A stretch of 64,000 bases of DNA from Chryseobacterium gwangjuense (lineage in GTDB: Bacteria; Bacteroidota; Bacteroidia; Flavobacteriales; Weeksellaceae): the NCBI RefSeq assembly GCF_021311115.1, contig NZ_JAJTNP010000001.1, positions 1-64,000 of the forward strand, in the 5' to 3' direction. A model generated the notes under the pieces. It was given only the letters and a program-made list of their open reading frames with translations. It ran no database searches and was not told the origin of the DNA. The stretch's first letter is position 1. Every line of letters starts with the position of its first letter. Made by a program: the position numbers and the translations under genes. Shown here piece by piece: positions 1-8,868 of the stretch.

Positions 1-112
1 TCAGTAATATTTTATGCCAAATGAAGGGTGGTCAATTTGGACTGGAATTTGGTGGTCAGTTTGATCCGAAATTAGTGGTCAATTTACTCCGAAAAACACT
101 GGTCTATTTGAC
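1..112. mobile_element. Terminal repeats of an IS21-like element (element body lies outside the window)
   Basis: Four direct copies of a GTGGTC-type motif lie at 27, 51, 74 and 98, a spacing of 24, 23 and 24 bases. The copies read roughly GGTGGTCAATTTG followed by a short AT-rich stretch. Multiple spaced terminal repeats of this kind are typical of IS21-family (istA/istB) elements in Bacteroidota. The transposase genes would lie left of position 1, so the family call is inferred from the end structure alone. The repeats run into the 3' end of the neighbouring S9 peptidase gene and supply its stop codon, so the insertion truncated that gene. Confidence 0.6.
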
Positions 113-2082
113 CGTTTTTTCCACTCTATAGAGGAAACGATACTGTTTGTCATTTGCCCTACTTTTAAGTCTATTTGTGGCAGTAATACAAAATAATCCT
201 GATATACATAATGCATATAATTAAATCCAAAATCATCATTAAATGAAGGAGCTTGATAGTTTAGGATTTGCTTAGCTATATTTTCGTAAACGTTGACGAT
301 CATAGGATACTTTTTGCCCTTCTGATAATTTTTGGGATACAGGAGAACAGCATCCAATAAATTACCATCCGAGGCTTTATATTTAAATAATCGGTATCGG
401 AAATTATCGAATTTTTCTTGTGTTGTAGCTATTGTCTGGGTTAGTTTTCCATTATCTGCAATATTGATAGCCAGGGGAGCATTATAAAAAGAAGCTGTAT
501 ACAAGACCCTGTTTTTATACCGGACTACATCTCTGATATAAGAATCTTCTTTAAGTTCCCATTTCACTTTTCCTGTTTCGGTTATACACTCCAGACCAGA
601 TTTAAAATTACGGGTATCAAACATTTGAACTAATAGCCCTTCTGAAAAAGGGTCTTGAATCTCATAACTAATATCTAACGCTGTGTTCACTATGACTTTA
701 TTTTTTTTTGCTATTCTGTATTGCTGTTTGTGCTCTCTCCCTTTGGTTAATCTCAAGAGTTCCAAGTTTTTTAAATTGAGTAAAAACAAATCATATTCTT
801 CTGTAAGAATAACCCAATCAGATTTGATAGGTATTGGAGGTTCCCAAGATTTATCATATAAGCCACTATATTGGGCACTAAGGAAATTAGTTCCAACAGG
901 TACTTTTAATTCACGGACTTCTCCCGTTTTTAGATTTTCTATCTTCCATGTCCCATTTTCAAAGAAAAGTAGCTTTTTCAGATTTTTAGCATAATAGAAA
1001 TTTGGGGGATTAGTATAGGGATTATGAAGTTTAATTCCTTGATCTTCAAAATTACATATCAGCTGGATGCGGGTTTTGGGATTATAAAGAGTATCATCAT
1101 TTTTAGTAATCGGATCATAAGAAATAAAATCAGTATCACTAACTAATTGTTGAGTGCTGTATTTGTCATTTTCTTTAGGAAGCCACTTCCATGTATTATT
1201 ATTTAAGTCATAAACCGCAAGTTGCCTTATGGGATCTTTGTATTGGTAACTAAGCTTAGAATAATAAATTTCCGGGATTTCCTTTTCATTCTCAATTGTT
1301 TTAGGAGTTACCGGAATTAAAAAAAATCGCCCTTGTCGTAATTTTGTTTCGGCAAGCCTCAGGTAATATAATTTAAGGTGCTTTGGAAGGGTAATTTCTT
1401 TTGTAGTAATTGTATTGCTACCACTTAGCCAACGGCTTATGAAAAGAAAATCATCCTTTGTTCCTAAGCCCCAGGTTTCTTCATCCGTATTACCAACTGT
1501 CTGATATTCTTTTCCGGTATGTATTTCTCTTTTTTTTAAGGTCTCCGTGTTTAGGTTTATTAAATTCCCATTCTTAGCCATGACAATAGTTTTCTGATCT
1601 TTACTTATATTATAAGACCCTATTTTATCGATACTAAATAGTTTGTTGCCTTTACTGTTATAGATCATCAGTTCTTTAGAAATATGATTAGATAAAATTA
1701 CTTTGTTATTATCTATTACATTCACGACAAACTTCCCCATTACCTTATGTTCTATATCTTTCACAAAGTCTTTTAAAAGAATGGCTTCTTTCAATGCAAT
1801 CACAAGAGTATTGTCATGTGTAAAGTGATAGGAATAAGCATTTGGAAGTGGTGTTTTTGTATTCTTGTCTATAGAATAGAGTTCTACAGATGGCTCAGTT
1901 CCTCTTTTTGTTTTAAGAATACACCACTTTAGGTCTTTACTTTGTGCTATTAATAATACTGTTGAGTTCTTCTTTGCATATTCGTCTTTAATAGCTTGAA
2001 TATTTTTTTCTTGTGCTGAAAAGAATCCTTGGAACAAGATTCCTATGAGCAATAATAATTGTATATATTTAGTAACCTTCAT
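79..2082 (-). pseudogene. S9 family peptidase (prolyl oligopeptidase-like), catalytic end lost to an IS insertion
   Basis: The 667-residue remnant starts with a signal peptide (MKVTKYIQLLLLIGILFQGF) and continues as a beta-propeller-like region. The start of an S9 alpha/beta-hydrolase domain follows near residue 570 (YKASDGNLLDAVLLYPKNY, then KKYPMIVNVYE). It stops soon after the QMTNSIVSSIE segment. Complete family members continue for a few hundred residues with the GxSxGG nucleophile motif and the catalytic Asp and His, none of which is present. The last residues, about KKRSNRPVFFGVN, are translated from the IS-like end, and the stop lies inside its repeats. The gene overlaps the susD stop by 14 bases and is last in the sigma/FecR/SusC/SusD operon. 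The product would be exported but catalytically dead. Confidence 0.82.
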
Positions 2083-3439
2083 TTTGTGGACCTAGTTTTG
2101 GGTTTAATAATAATTCACTTTCAGGTAAGGGAAAGCTCTGGAATTTATCAAGCCATTGAGGTTTTACCTGCTTCATCATAGGTGAAAGTGTACCCGTTCT
2201 TTTTAAATCGATAAACCGGTGTCCATATTCAGTAAAAAGCTCATGTCTTCTTTCTTCCAGAATAGCATTAAGGATGGTAGTATCATCGGTGGTAATAACA
2301 GGGAGAATACCTGCCCGAATTCTAATTGTATTAAGATCTATAAGCGCTTTATCTTTTATACCGAGCTTTAGATGTGCCTCAGCTCTTATCAGATATTGTT
2401 CTTCTGCTCTCAGAATAGCAGAATATTCTAATGGAGTAGATGTAGGTTTATCTTGTTTGTACTTATAAGCAAAATAATAGATTTTACCTTGTGTATCCTG
2501 TTTATTTCCGATCCATTCATTGAGTCTTTTATCCACCGGATCAAATGAGTTTACTAAAGATGAAGCCAATGAAACATTGGTAGGCGGAGCCGCATTAAAA
2601 ATATAAGTGGATGCTTCTTTGGTGCTGACCTGACCTGTTATCGATTGAAACGCCCAAATCACACTGCTTCCTTCTTTCAGAAATACTTTTTTTAAGTCAG
2701 TTTCCAATGGATAATTAGAATCGTTGATAATCATTGACGAAAAGTCTATGGACTTCTGCCAATTCCCTTGATATAGTGAAATTCGGGATAAAAGTGCTAA
2801 AGCGGTAGCTTTAGTGGGAGTTATTCTTTGACCTTTAATTTTATTATCCGGGAGAAGCAGTAATGCTTTTTCCGCATCTTCTTGAGCCAGCTTCAATACA
2901 TTATCTTTCGGTTGACTGCTTATAGTGCTGTTGATTGTGTAATCTGTAGATATCACATAAGGAACTTTATTGTACACGTTTACCAGATAAACATGGAGTA
3001 GTGCTCTTAAAAATAAGGACTCCCCGGTAAGCTGGCTTTTAACCTTTGTCGAAATAGCAGAAGATTTTTCCAACCCCTCAACAATACTATTAATATTAAG
3101 GATCTGATTATAAGTTGTTCCCCAGAGGCTTTTTACTACTCCTGAAAGCGGATGAATATTGAGCTGATATAATTGATTAGGATTTGATGTAGGTAGTCCA
3201 AAGGAGATGAGCTCATCAGTATAACATCCCAGATAATATCCTCCTCCCATTGATGAGCCCGATAAAAAGCCGGTCTCGTCCAAGTTGCGGTATACCCCCG
3301 CCATAGCAGATTTAGCTAACTTTTCATCTTTAAAAACCAGGTCTTTGGTAATTTGGTCGGTCGGTAAATCTACTTCAAGCAGATTATTGCAAGAAATAAC
3401 AGAGCCTAAAAATAAACTTAAAATAATTTTTTTTAACAT
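2069..3439 (-). CDS. SusD/RagB family nutrient-binding outer membrane lipoprotein
   Basis: The 456-residue protein begins with a lipoprotein signal (MLKKIILSLFLGSVISC, cysteine at 17) and a typical SusD start (NNLLEVDLPTDQITKDLVF). TPR-like helical repeats and the conserved C-terminal segments AEEQYLIRAEAHLKLG and ILEERRHELFTEYGHRFIDL follow. SusD proteins are surface lipoproteins that lid the SusC channel and bind substrate. The gene starts 3 bases after susC ends and overlaps the S9 peptidase, so the three are co-transcribed. The linked peptidase suggests a peptide or protein substrate; this is an inference. Confidence 0.93.
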   Translation of the reverse strand: MLKKIILSLFLGSVISCNNLLEVDLPTDQITKDLVFKDEKLAKSAMAGVYRNLDETGFLSGSSMGGGYYLGCYTDELISFGLPTSNPNQLYQLNIHPLSGVVKSLWGTTYNQILNINSIVEGLEKSSAISTKVKSQLTGESLFLRALLHVYLVNVYNKVPYVISTDYTINSTISSQPKDNVLKLAQEDAEKALLLLPDNKIKGQRITPTKATALALLSRISLYQGNWQKSIDFSSMIINDSNYPLETDLKKVFLKEGSSVIWAFQSITGQVSTKEASTYIFNAAPPTNVSLASSLVNSFDPVDKRLNEWIGNKQDTQGKIYYFAYKYKQDKPTSTPLEYSAILRAEEQYLIRAEAHLKLGIKDKALIDLNTIRIRAGILPVITTDDTTILNAILEERRHELFTEYGHRFIDLKRTGTLSPMMKQVKPQWLDKFQSFPLPESELLLNPKLGPQNEGY

Positions 3440-3442
3440 GAT

Positions 3443-6400
3443 TTAAAATTTAAGGGTTGTACCAAAAGAAATAACACGAAGTGGCGGAAGGAATCCTAAT
3501 GAAGCTTCGGGGTCTAAACCTTTAAGATTAGTCCATACTGCTAGATTTTGTCCTTCCAAAAATACTGTTGCACGCAGAACTTTTAAAATATCTCCCGGAA
3601 TGGTATAACGAAGTGAAATATTTCTCAGTCTGAAAGAAAAAACATCTGATACTATGGCATCACTGTTTACAAAATTAATGGTAGCAGCCATTGCAGCCGG
3701 ATTAGCACCCGAAGAAGGCTTTTGATAGGTTGCATTGGGACGATCTGCTCTCCAGTAATCAAGAAATTCTTCGGGTAAATTTTTCATGTTTCCTAATCCA
3801 TAAGAATTAGATTTCAAATTAAATTGTGATTGTTTAGAGAGCTGAAAAAGTATACTCAATTCAAAAGATTTGTATTTGAAATTATTCACAATACCACCAT
3901 ACCATTCCGTTCCAATCTCTTTAACGATATATTGGTCATTGATGTCCAGTTTTCCATCGCCATTTTTATCCTCAAATTGGTAAAGTCCGGTATTAGGATC
4001 TACTCCTAGGAAATGATAAAGCTTACGGACATTGGTAGAGTAGCCAATTACAAAAGTGTTTGCATATGTAGATCCTTGGAGGTTTGGAAATTCAATCAGT
4101 TCATTTTTCGGAATTGAAAGGTTTAATGAGGTAGCCCAGCTAAAGTCTTTATGTTTAATATTGGAAGACTGTAGGCTAAACTCCCAACCTTTGTTTTCTA
4201 CTGTAGCTTTTAAATTCCCCTGATAAGAAGAAAAACCTGTAACTAAAGAAAGAGGAATGCCCACCAGTTGATTGGAGGAGCGGTTTTTGTACCAGTTGAT
4301 TCCTAAATTAATTCTGTCCTTTAAAAAACCTAGTTCCATACCTATTTCCAGTTTATGGGTAACCTCCCAGCTGAAATCAGGATTATAGAGCCTTGAAAGG
4401 AGAAGGCCTTGTAATGAATTATAGGGAGTTGAAGTGGTTCGGTAAGTATCATAAAACTGATAATCACCAATAAGATCACTACCTGCAGAACCATAACTTC
4501 CCCGGAGTTTTCCAAAGCTTAGCCACTTTACATCTTTTAAAAAATTTTCTTGACTAAAAATCCAGGCTAGACCTGCTGCTGCAAAATTGGCATAACGTCT
4601 GTTGGCTCCAAATCTACTGGACCCATCTCTTCTTCCAGTAAAATTTACAATATATCGGGAGGCCAACTGATAATTAGCTCTACCGTAGAATGCCTGATAT
4701 CCGTAATTATAAGCCCCTGATCGATCAACTCTTATTGTTGCTGCTGAACCAATATTTTCAATAAGCTCATCCGATGGGAAGCTGTCGGCAGTCAGTACCT
4801 GACTGCTGGAACTCTGGCTTTGAAAGCTTCCTCCGACAAGAACCTGAAGTTTGTGATTATTCCACTGATGCTCATAATTGAGCTGTGGTTCTGCAATCCA
4901 ATTGTATTGATTAGGATTTGCTATTCTGATTGAAGACATTTCGCTTCCAAAATTAAGTGCAGGATTGTAAATAGTTTTGGGAGCTAATGTTTTCTCATCT
5001 GAAGTATTACGGGTATATCCTCCATTAACAGTAAAAGATAAGCCTTTAGCTAATTGGTAACTAAGGACCATATTACTGATTAACTGCTCTGACTTCATCT
5101 TATAGATTCGGGTTGCTGCAGCCAAAGGATTGGCAAAAGTGCTATTTTCCCAGTTTAACGTATTGTTGGAGGTAAATAAAGCCGGAGCATTAGGGGTTAA
5201 TGTAGCATAGACACTGGAGAAATCGGTAGGGGGAAGAAAGTTATTTTGTAAAGTGTAATATCCGGAGAAATTAATTTTTAGTTTTTTATTTGTGGATTGA
5301 TGATTTAGATTAACTCCTATAGTAGTTCTTTTATAACGGTAATCTCCGGGAAATACTGTGGTTTCTTGATCATGACCGGCACTTAATAAAAACTGGGTAT
5401 TTTGATTTCCACCTGTAACCTGAGCTTTAGTGGAAGTTCTTTCAGAAGTATTTCCAATAAAATACTGCTGCCAATTGGTGTATCTTTCTTTATCCCATGT
5501 TCCATTAATATCATAAGCGTTGACAGGGTAGGTGGTTATTCCGTCATTGGCAAAAGCGTCTTTTCGCATTTGTAAATACTGTTGGGTATTCATCATTTTT
5601 GGAGAGCGGCTAACATCTCCAAGACCGTAAGTGCTTGTGATACTTACCTCTGTTTTTCCGGATTTTCCTTTTTTTGTGGAGATGAGTATGACCCCATTGG
5701 CACCCTTAGAACCATAAATAGCTGTGGCGTCAGCATCTTTTAAAACCTCAATACTTTCGATGTCATCTGGATTAATATTGTTAAGAGGATTGGCGTCTTG
5801 AAATGGTAATATTGTGTCGGTCATATTGGACCGAACTGAATTTGTTGTAGAAACAGGAACACCATCTATCACATACAAAGGTCTACTGGCATTTAAATCA
5901 CCAGTGCCATTATTGCGAAGACTATTACGACCTCTTATCTGAACATCAAAACCTCCGCCTGCAACTCCGGAGTTCTGAGTAATATTAACGCCCGCCATTC
6001 TTCCTTGCAGAGAAGAAAGAACATTATTCACCGGTTGGTTTTCGATGTCTTTGGCAGCTACACGAGCTATGCTTCCTGTGCGTTCCTTTTCCTTTACTTT
6101 GTAATATCCTGCATTGAGGGTAATTTCTTCTATTTGATATTCTTTCCTTCGGACTGTGTCGCTATTCTTTATTAAGAGATTTTGCTCCTCAAAACTATCC
6201 ACTGTATTGTTACCGAATCTGAGAGACTTATTGCGGATGAAGACCGTGTTGTCTTTGTAAAGAGAAATCTCGAAGGGCATCCCATGCAGAATCTTTTTAA
6301 GGCAGTCGACAACTGGTATTTCTTTACAGGTAACTTTTCCTGTTTTGTACCCTGCCAGTTCAACAGGAGATATATTCTCTATATTATATTTTGAAAATAG

Positions 6401-6538
6401 GAGTCGAACGGCTTCTGAGGCTGGAATCTCATTGGTTTCAAAACTGATCTTTTTATCTTTTAAAGACAGAGCCTGGCTTTGGTACAGACCTATGTTCAAT
6501 AAAAACAATGCTCCCGCACAGCAAGTAATATTTTTCAT
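3443..6538 (-). CDS. SusC/RagA family TonB-dependent receptor with N-terminal STN signalling domain
   Basis: This 1031-residue outer membrane receptor has a signal peptide (first ~23 residues). An STN (secretin/TonB short N-terminal) domain spans about residues 30-105, including VTCKEIPVVDCLKKILHGMP. The plug domain follows from about residue 150 with the SusC signatures VLSSLQGRMAGVNI, GGGFDVQIRGRNS and LYVIDGVPV, then the 22-strand barrel ending in a C-terminal Phe. The usual CarboxypepD_reg-like domain is not obvious. In transducing receptors an STN domain contacts a FecR anti-sigma factor, and fecR plus an ECF sigma gene lie directly upstream. The operon is therefore probably autoregulated by its own substrate. 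Confidence 0.94.
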   Translation of the reverse strand: MKNITCCAGALFLLNIGLYQSQALSLKDKKISFETNEIPASEAVRLLFSKYNIENISPVELAGYKTGKVTCKEIPVVDCLKKILHGMPFEISLYKDNTVFIRNKSLRFGNNTVDSFEEQNLLIKNSDTVRRKEYQIEEITLNAGYYKVKEKERTGSIARVAAKDIENQPVNNVLSSLQGRMAGVNITQNSGVAGGGFDVQIRGRNSLRNNGTGDLNASRPLYVIDGVPVSTTNSVRSNMTDTILPFQDANPLNNINPDDIESIEVLKDADATAIYGSKGANGVILISTKKGKSGKTEVSITSTYGLGDVSRSPKMMNTQQYLQMRKDAFANDGITTYPVNAYDINGTWDKERYTNWQQYFIGNTSERTSTKAQVTGGNQNTQFLLSAGHDQETTVFPGDYRYKRTTIGVNLNHQSTNKKLKINFSGYYTLQNNFLPPTDFSSVYATLTPNAPALFTSNNTLNWENSTFANPLAAATRIYKMKSEQLISNMVLSYQLAKGLSFTVNGGYTRNTSDEKTLAPKTIYNPALNFGSEMSSIRIANPNQYNWIAEPQLNYEHQWNNHKLQVLVGGSFQSQSSSSQVLTADSFPSDELIENIGSAATIRVDRSGAYNYGYQAFYGRANYQLASRYIVNFTGRRDGSSRFGANRRYANFAAAGLAWIFSQENFLKDVKWLSFGKLRGSYGSAGSDLIGDYQFYDTYRTTSTPYNSLQGLLLSRLYNPDFSWEVTHKLEIGMELGFLKDRINLGINWYKNRSSNQLVGIPLSLVTGFSSYQGNLKATVENKGWEFSLQSSNIKHKDFSWATSLNLSIPKNELIEFPNLQGSTYANTFVIGYSTNVRKLYHFLGVDPNTGLYQFEDKNGDGKLDINDQYIVKEIGTEWYGGIVNNFKYKSFELSILFQLSKQSQFNLKSNSYGLGNMKNLPEEFLDYWRADRPNATYQKPSSGANPAAMAATINFVNSDAIVSDVFSFRLRNISLRYTIPGDILKVLRATVFLEGQNLAVWTNLKGLDPEASLGFLPPLRVISFGTTLKF

Positions 6539-6661
6539 ATTTTTGCATTATTAAATTAGTTGAAATTTCGATTAAACTGATTTTTGAGCTGGCAGCTGCG
6601 AACTGCCGGCTTTCTTTTTTAATCATCCGGGATACGGCCTAATATAAAAAACAGCCGGAGC

Positions 6662-7489
6662 TTATTTTCTAAGTTCATAGCTGTTTTTGTTTTCGTGGAG
6701 TTCAAGTTTTAGATATGCTGCTAGTTTTTTCAAAATAATTTCAGCATTATCTCCTTTCAAATCTATTAATATGTGTGTGTGTTGAAATTCTGTTGGAAGT
6801 TCAATTTTTTTGCCGGTAATTTTCCCAATCACATCAACCGCTTCCATGATGGGAGCATCCATGAATTCCGCCTCCACCAAACTTTTAGAATCAGCGAGAG
6901 ATTTATGATTTTTATCCTTAGGATGAGGATCTGTTAAGATTACGGCAGTTTCCTTTTGCCCAAAATTGCTGAAAGTCTGACCAGGTTTCAGACGGTAAGC
7001 TTCCTGCTTCTTCCTTTGGTTTACTGAGACGGATCCTTCATATAGGTCTACCTGAAATGAGCTGTTTGTTTGTATTATCTTAAATGCGGTGCCGTGAACT
7101 GTAGCTTCATAATCTTTTCCATGAACAATAAAAGGATGTTCTTTTGATTTGGAAACTTTAAAAACTGCTGTACCTTTTAAATACACATTTCTTGTATTAC
7201 TGAACAAAGACTGTTCAACGATTAATTCGCTACCTTTAGACAAAGTGATGGTAGTATTGTCCTGTAACTGCACAAATTTTTCAGCCACATGTGCTGTATA
7301 AGTTTTAGATGCGAGAAAACTGGAATAAACTCCACATAAACTAATAGATAAAAGAAGAACAGCGCAAACACCAACAAGGCTTATCTGCTGTCTTTTTTTT
7401 CTTTCTTTTGTAATGATTTTCTGCTTGATGATTTCGCATTGCTTTTTCCTTTCCTCAGCAGAGAAGAGATCAAAATGTTGGGTTCCCAT
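6662..7489 (-). CDS. FecR family anti-sigma factor/sigma regulator
   Basis: The 275-residue protein has a short cytoplasmic N-terminus rich in Lys and Glu and one membrane segment at about residues 37-58 (ISLVGVCAVLLLSISLCGVY). A periplasmic FecR domain follows (FVQLQDNTTITLSKGSEL, VHGKDYEATVHGTAFKI), then a C-terminal DUF4974-like domain (FMDAPIMEAVDVIGKITGKK). FecR passes the occupied-receptor signal from the STN domain of SusC to the cytoplasmic ECF sigma factor. It sits between those two genes, 72 bases after the sigma gene and about 120 bases before susC. It is shorter at the N-terminus than many Bacteroidota FecRs. Confidence 0.92.
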   Translation of the reverse strand: MGTQHFDLFSAEERKKQCEIIKQKIITKERKKRQQISLVGVCAVLLLSISLCGVYSSFLASKTYTAHVAEKFVQLQDNTTITLSKGSELIVEQSLFSNTRNVYLKGTAVFKVSKSKEHPFIVHGKDYEATVHGTAFKIIQTNSSFQVDLYEGSVSVNQRKKQEAYRLKPGQTFSNFGQKETAVILTDPHPKDKNHKSLADSKSLVEAEFMDAPIMEAVDVIGKITGKKIELPTEFQHTHILIDLKGDNAEIILKKLAAYLKLELHENKNSYELRK

Positions 7490-7561
7490 TTTTTTCTTTT
7501 TCCTAATAAAGAGGCAAAAAATGTAAAAATGGCTAGTTTTATTAACTTAAATTAACTTTAT

Positions 7562-8098
7562 TTATGAATTTTTAACAGATTGTAAACAATCTTTAAGATA
7601 GCTTATTGAGCGGCTAAGGTGATATTTGATAGCAGAAAGTCTTATACCCAATAGTTCAGCAATTTCAATTCTTCTAATACCATCAACTTTATGGAGTATT
7701 ATTATTTGCTTCTGTAATGAAGAGAGTTTCTCCATACAGTTTGCCAATCTTTTCAAAAGTTGCTCCTTATGATCTTCTTCATAATCTTCATCGTTAATAT
7801 CACAATATGAATGTTCCTCAAGAGAAGTGGCATGATGTATTGGATTTTTGGCTTTTGTATGATAATATCTACTTATGAATTGTTTGCAGAATTTGTAGAT
7901 GATTCTTTCTTTATTTTCAGAGGTGAGAATTTTTCGATATTCCCAGAGATGAACAAAAACATCCTGAGAAATATCCAGCACGTCATCCACATTACCAACT
8001 TTTCTGGTGATGCAATAAAAAACGAGTTTGTAATACTTCTCATAAAATGCATCAAATGCATTGAGCTCCCGTTTAAAATTTATACTAAATGATCCCAT
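7562..8098 (-). CDS. RNA polymerase ECF-type sigma-70 factor
   Basis: The 178-residue protein has sigma region 2 (FDAFYEKYYKLVFYCITRKV, then DDVLDISQDVFVHLWE) and region 4 (LSSLQKQIIILHKVDGIRR, then IAELLGIRLSAIKYHLSRS, a helix-turn-helix). It is the first gene of the FecR/SusC/SusD unit and should direct transcription of that unit once FecR is relieved. The sequence is close to Bacteroidetes ECF factors of the FecI type. It is divergently arranged from the metal efflux operon, with about 300 bases between. Confidence 0.93.
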   Translation of the reverse strand: MGSFSINFKRELNAFDAFYEKYYKLVFYCITRKVGNVDDVLDISQDVFVHLWEYRKILTSENKERIIYKFCKQFISRYYHTKAKNPIHHATSLEEHSYCDINDEDYEEDHKEQLLKRLANCMEKLSSLQKQIIILHKVDGIRRIEIAELLGIRLSAIKYHLSRSISYLKDCLQSVKNS

Positions 8099-8383
8099 TT
8101 TAAAGTTTTAGCAATGAACCGAATAAAATACTTCTTAGTGGCTGCAGCTAGCCGCCAGTATTTTAATCAGGTTAATCAAATGTTTAGGTACTTATCACTC
8201 CAAATGTAATAGGTAATTGAAAATTTGTTATTAGTTATTTTATTTCGATTACTATTCAAATTATTATAATTCTGGTCAGTTCTATTAAAAAGAAGCAGTC
8301 CTAACAAAGATCGTACCTCCAAGTCTTAAAAATTTGTTGGTGGAACAATTCAATATAAAAATAGCTCTTAAAATTTATTTTTA
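8099..8383. other. Divergent intergenic region between the ECF sigma operon and the metal efflux operon
   Basis: This AT-rich stretch of about 285 bases must carry the promoter of the minus-strand sigma/FecR operon and the upstream part of the efflux promoter. I see no convincing operator or RNA gene in it. Confidence 0.4.
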
Positions 8384-8391
8384 TAAATTTG
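8384..8391 (+). promoter_or_regulatory. Bacteroidota -7 promoter element TAAATTTG
   Basis: The octamer matches the TAnnTTTG consensus exactly and ends 5 bases before the ATG at 8397. Transcription would begin at or next to the start codon, giving a leaderless or nearly leaderless mRNA. No clear TTG -33 element sits at the expected distance. Confidence 0.5.
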
Positions 8392-8396
8392 CCACA

Positions 8397-8723
8397 ATGT
8401 ATGTATTCAGATTGCTTTTAACATTCTACTTCCTGGCGTTATCCATTATGCCATGCAATGATGTTGCGGCTAAGCAATTGAATAATACTCCAAATTTCAC
8501 GTATATCAATAATCCGGAAGAACATTCCCATGCAAGCAATGATGCATGTTCTCCGCTATGTTTTTGCAATTGTTGCCAGATAACGGTAACCTCTTTTAAA
8601 ATTGAACCGGTCATTACCTTTCCGGAGCAGGTTCATAATTACTTTTCCAAGAAAATATTTTTTCAGAAAAACGACTTTGCCTATTTGGTGTACGATCAGA
8701 TCTGGCAACCCCCTAAGATTTAA
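8397..8723 (+). CDS. Small exported Cys/His-rich protein at the head of a metal efflux operon (DUF6660-like)
   Basis: The 108-residue product has a hydrophobic N-terminal signal (MYVFRLLLTFYFLALSIMPC) and a metal-ligand-rich centre (HSHASNDACSPLCFCNCC). The aromatic C-terminus is short. Proteins of this size and pattern lie just upstream of CusA/CzcA pumps in many Bacteroidota; I recall them as DUF6660 but cannot confirm the family here. The ATG at 8397 is preferred over an upstream start at 8334 because the signal peptide begins there and the promoter element lies between the two. A role in periplasmic metal sensing or binding is an inference from the cysteines, histidines and neighbourhood. 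Confidence 0.68.
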   Translation: MYVFRLLLTFYFLALSIMPCNDVAAKQLNNTPNFTYINNPEEHSHASNDACSPLCFCNCCQITVTSFKIEPVITFPEQVHNYFSKKIFFQKNDFAYLVYDQIWQPPKI

Positions 8724-8868
8724 TTTTTATTGATTTTTAATGGAAGACTTTGGTCTTTCATCAATGCGTTATGAAATCTTTGCAATTCCGTTGCATGGAG
8801 TTTCTTTTCATTTTTGTCATCTGTTTAAGAGTTTTAAGCAGAGAGACATTCAATAAAAATTAAATTCA

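Noticed and set aside
683..994. Plus-strand frame inside the S9 remnant, and many similar opposite-strand frames elsewhere
   Set aside because: They overlap well-supported genes, lack start signals and have no recognisable domain; they are shadows.
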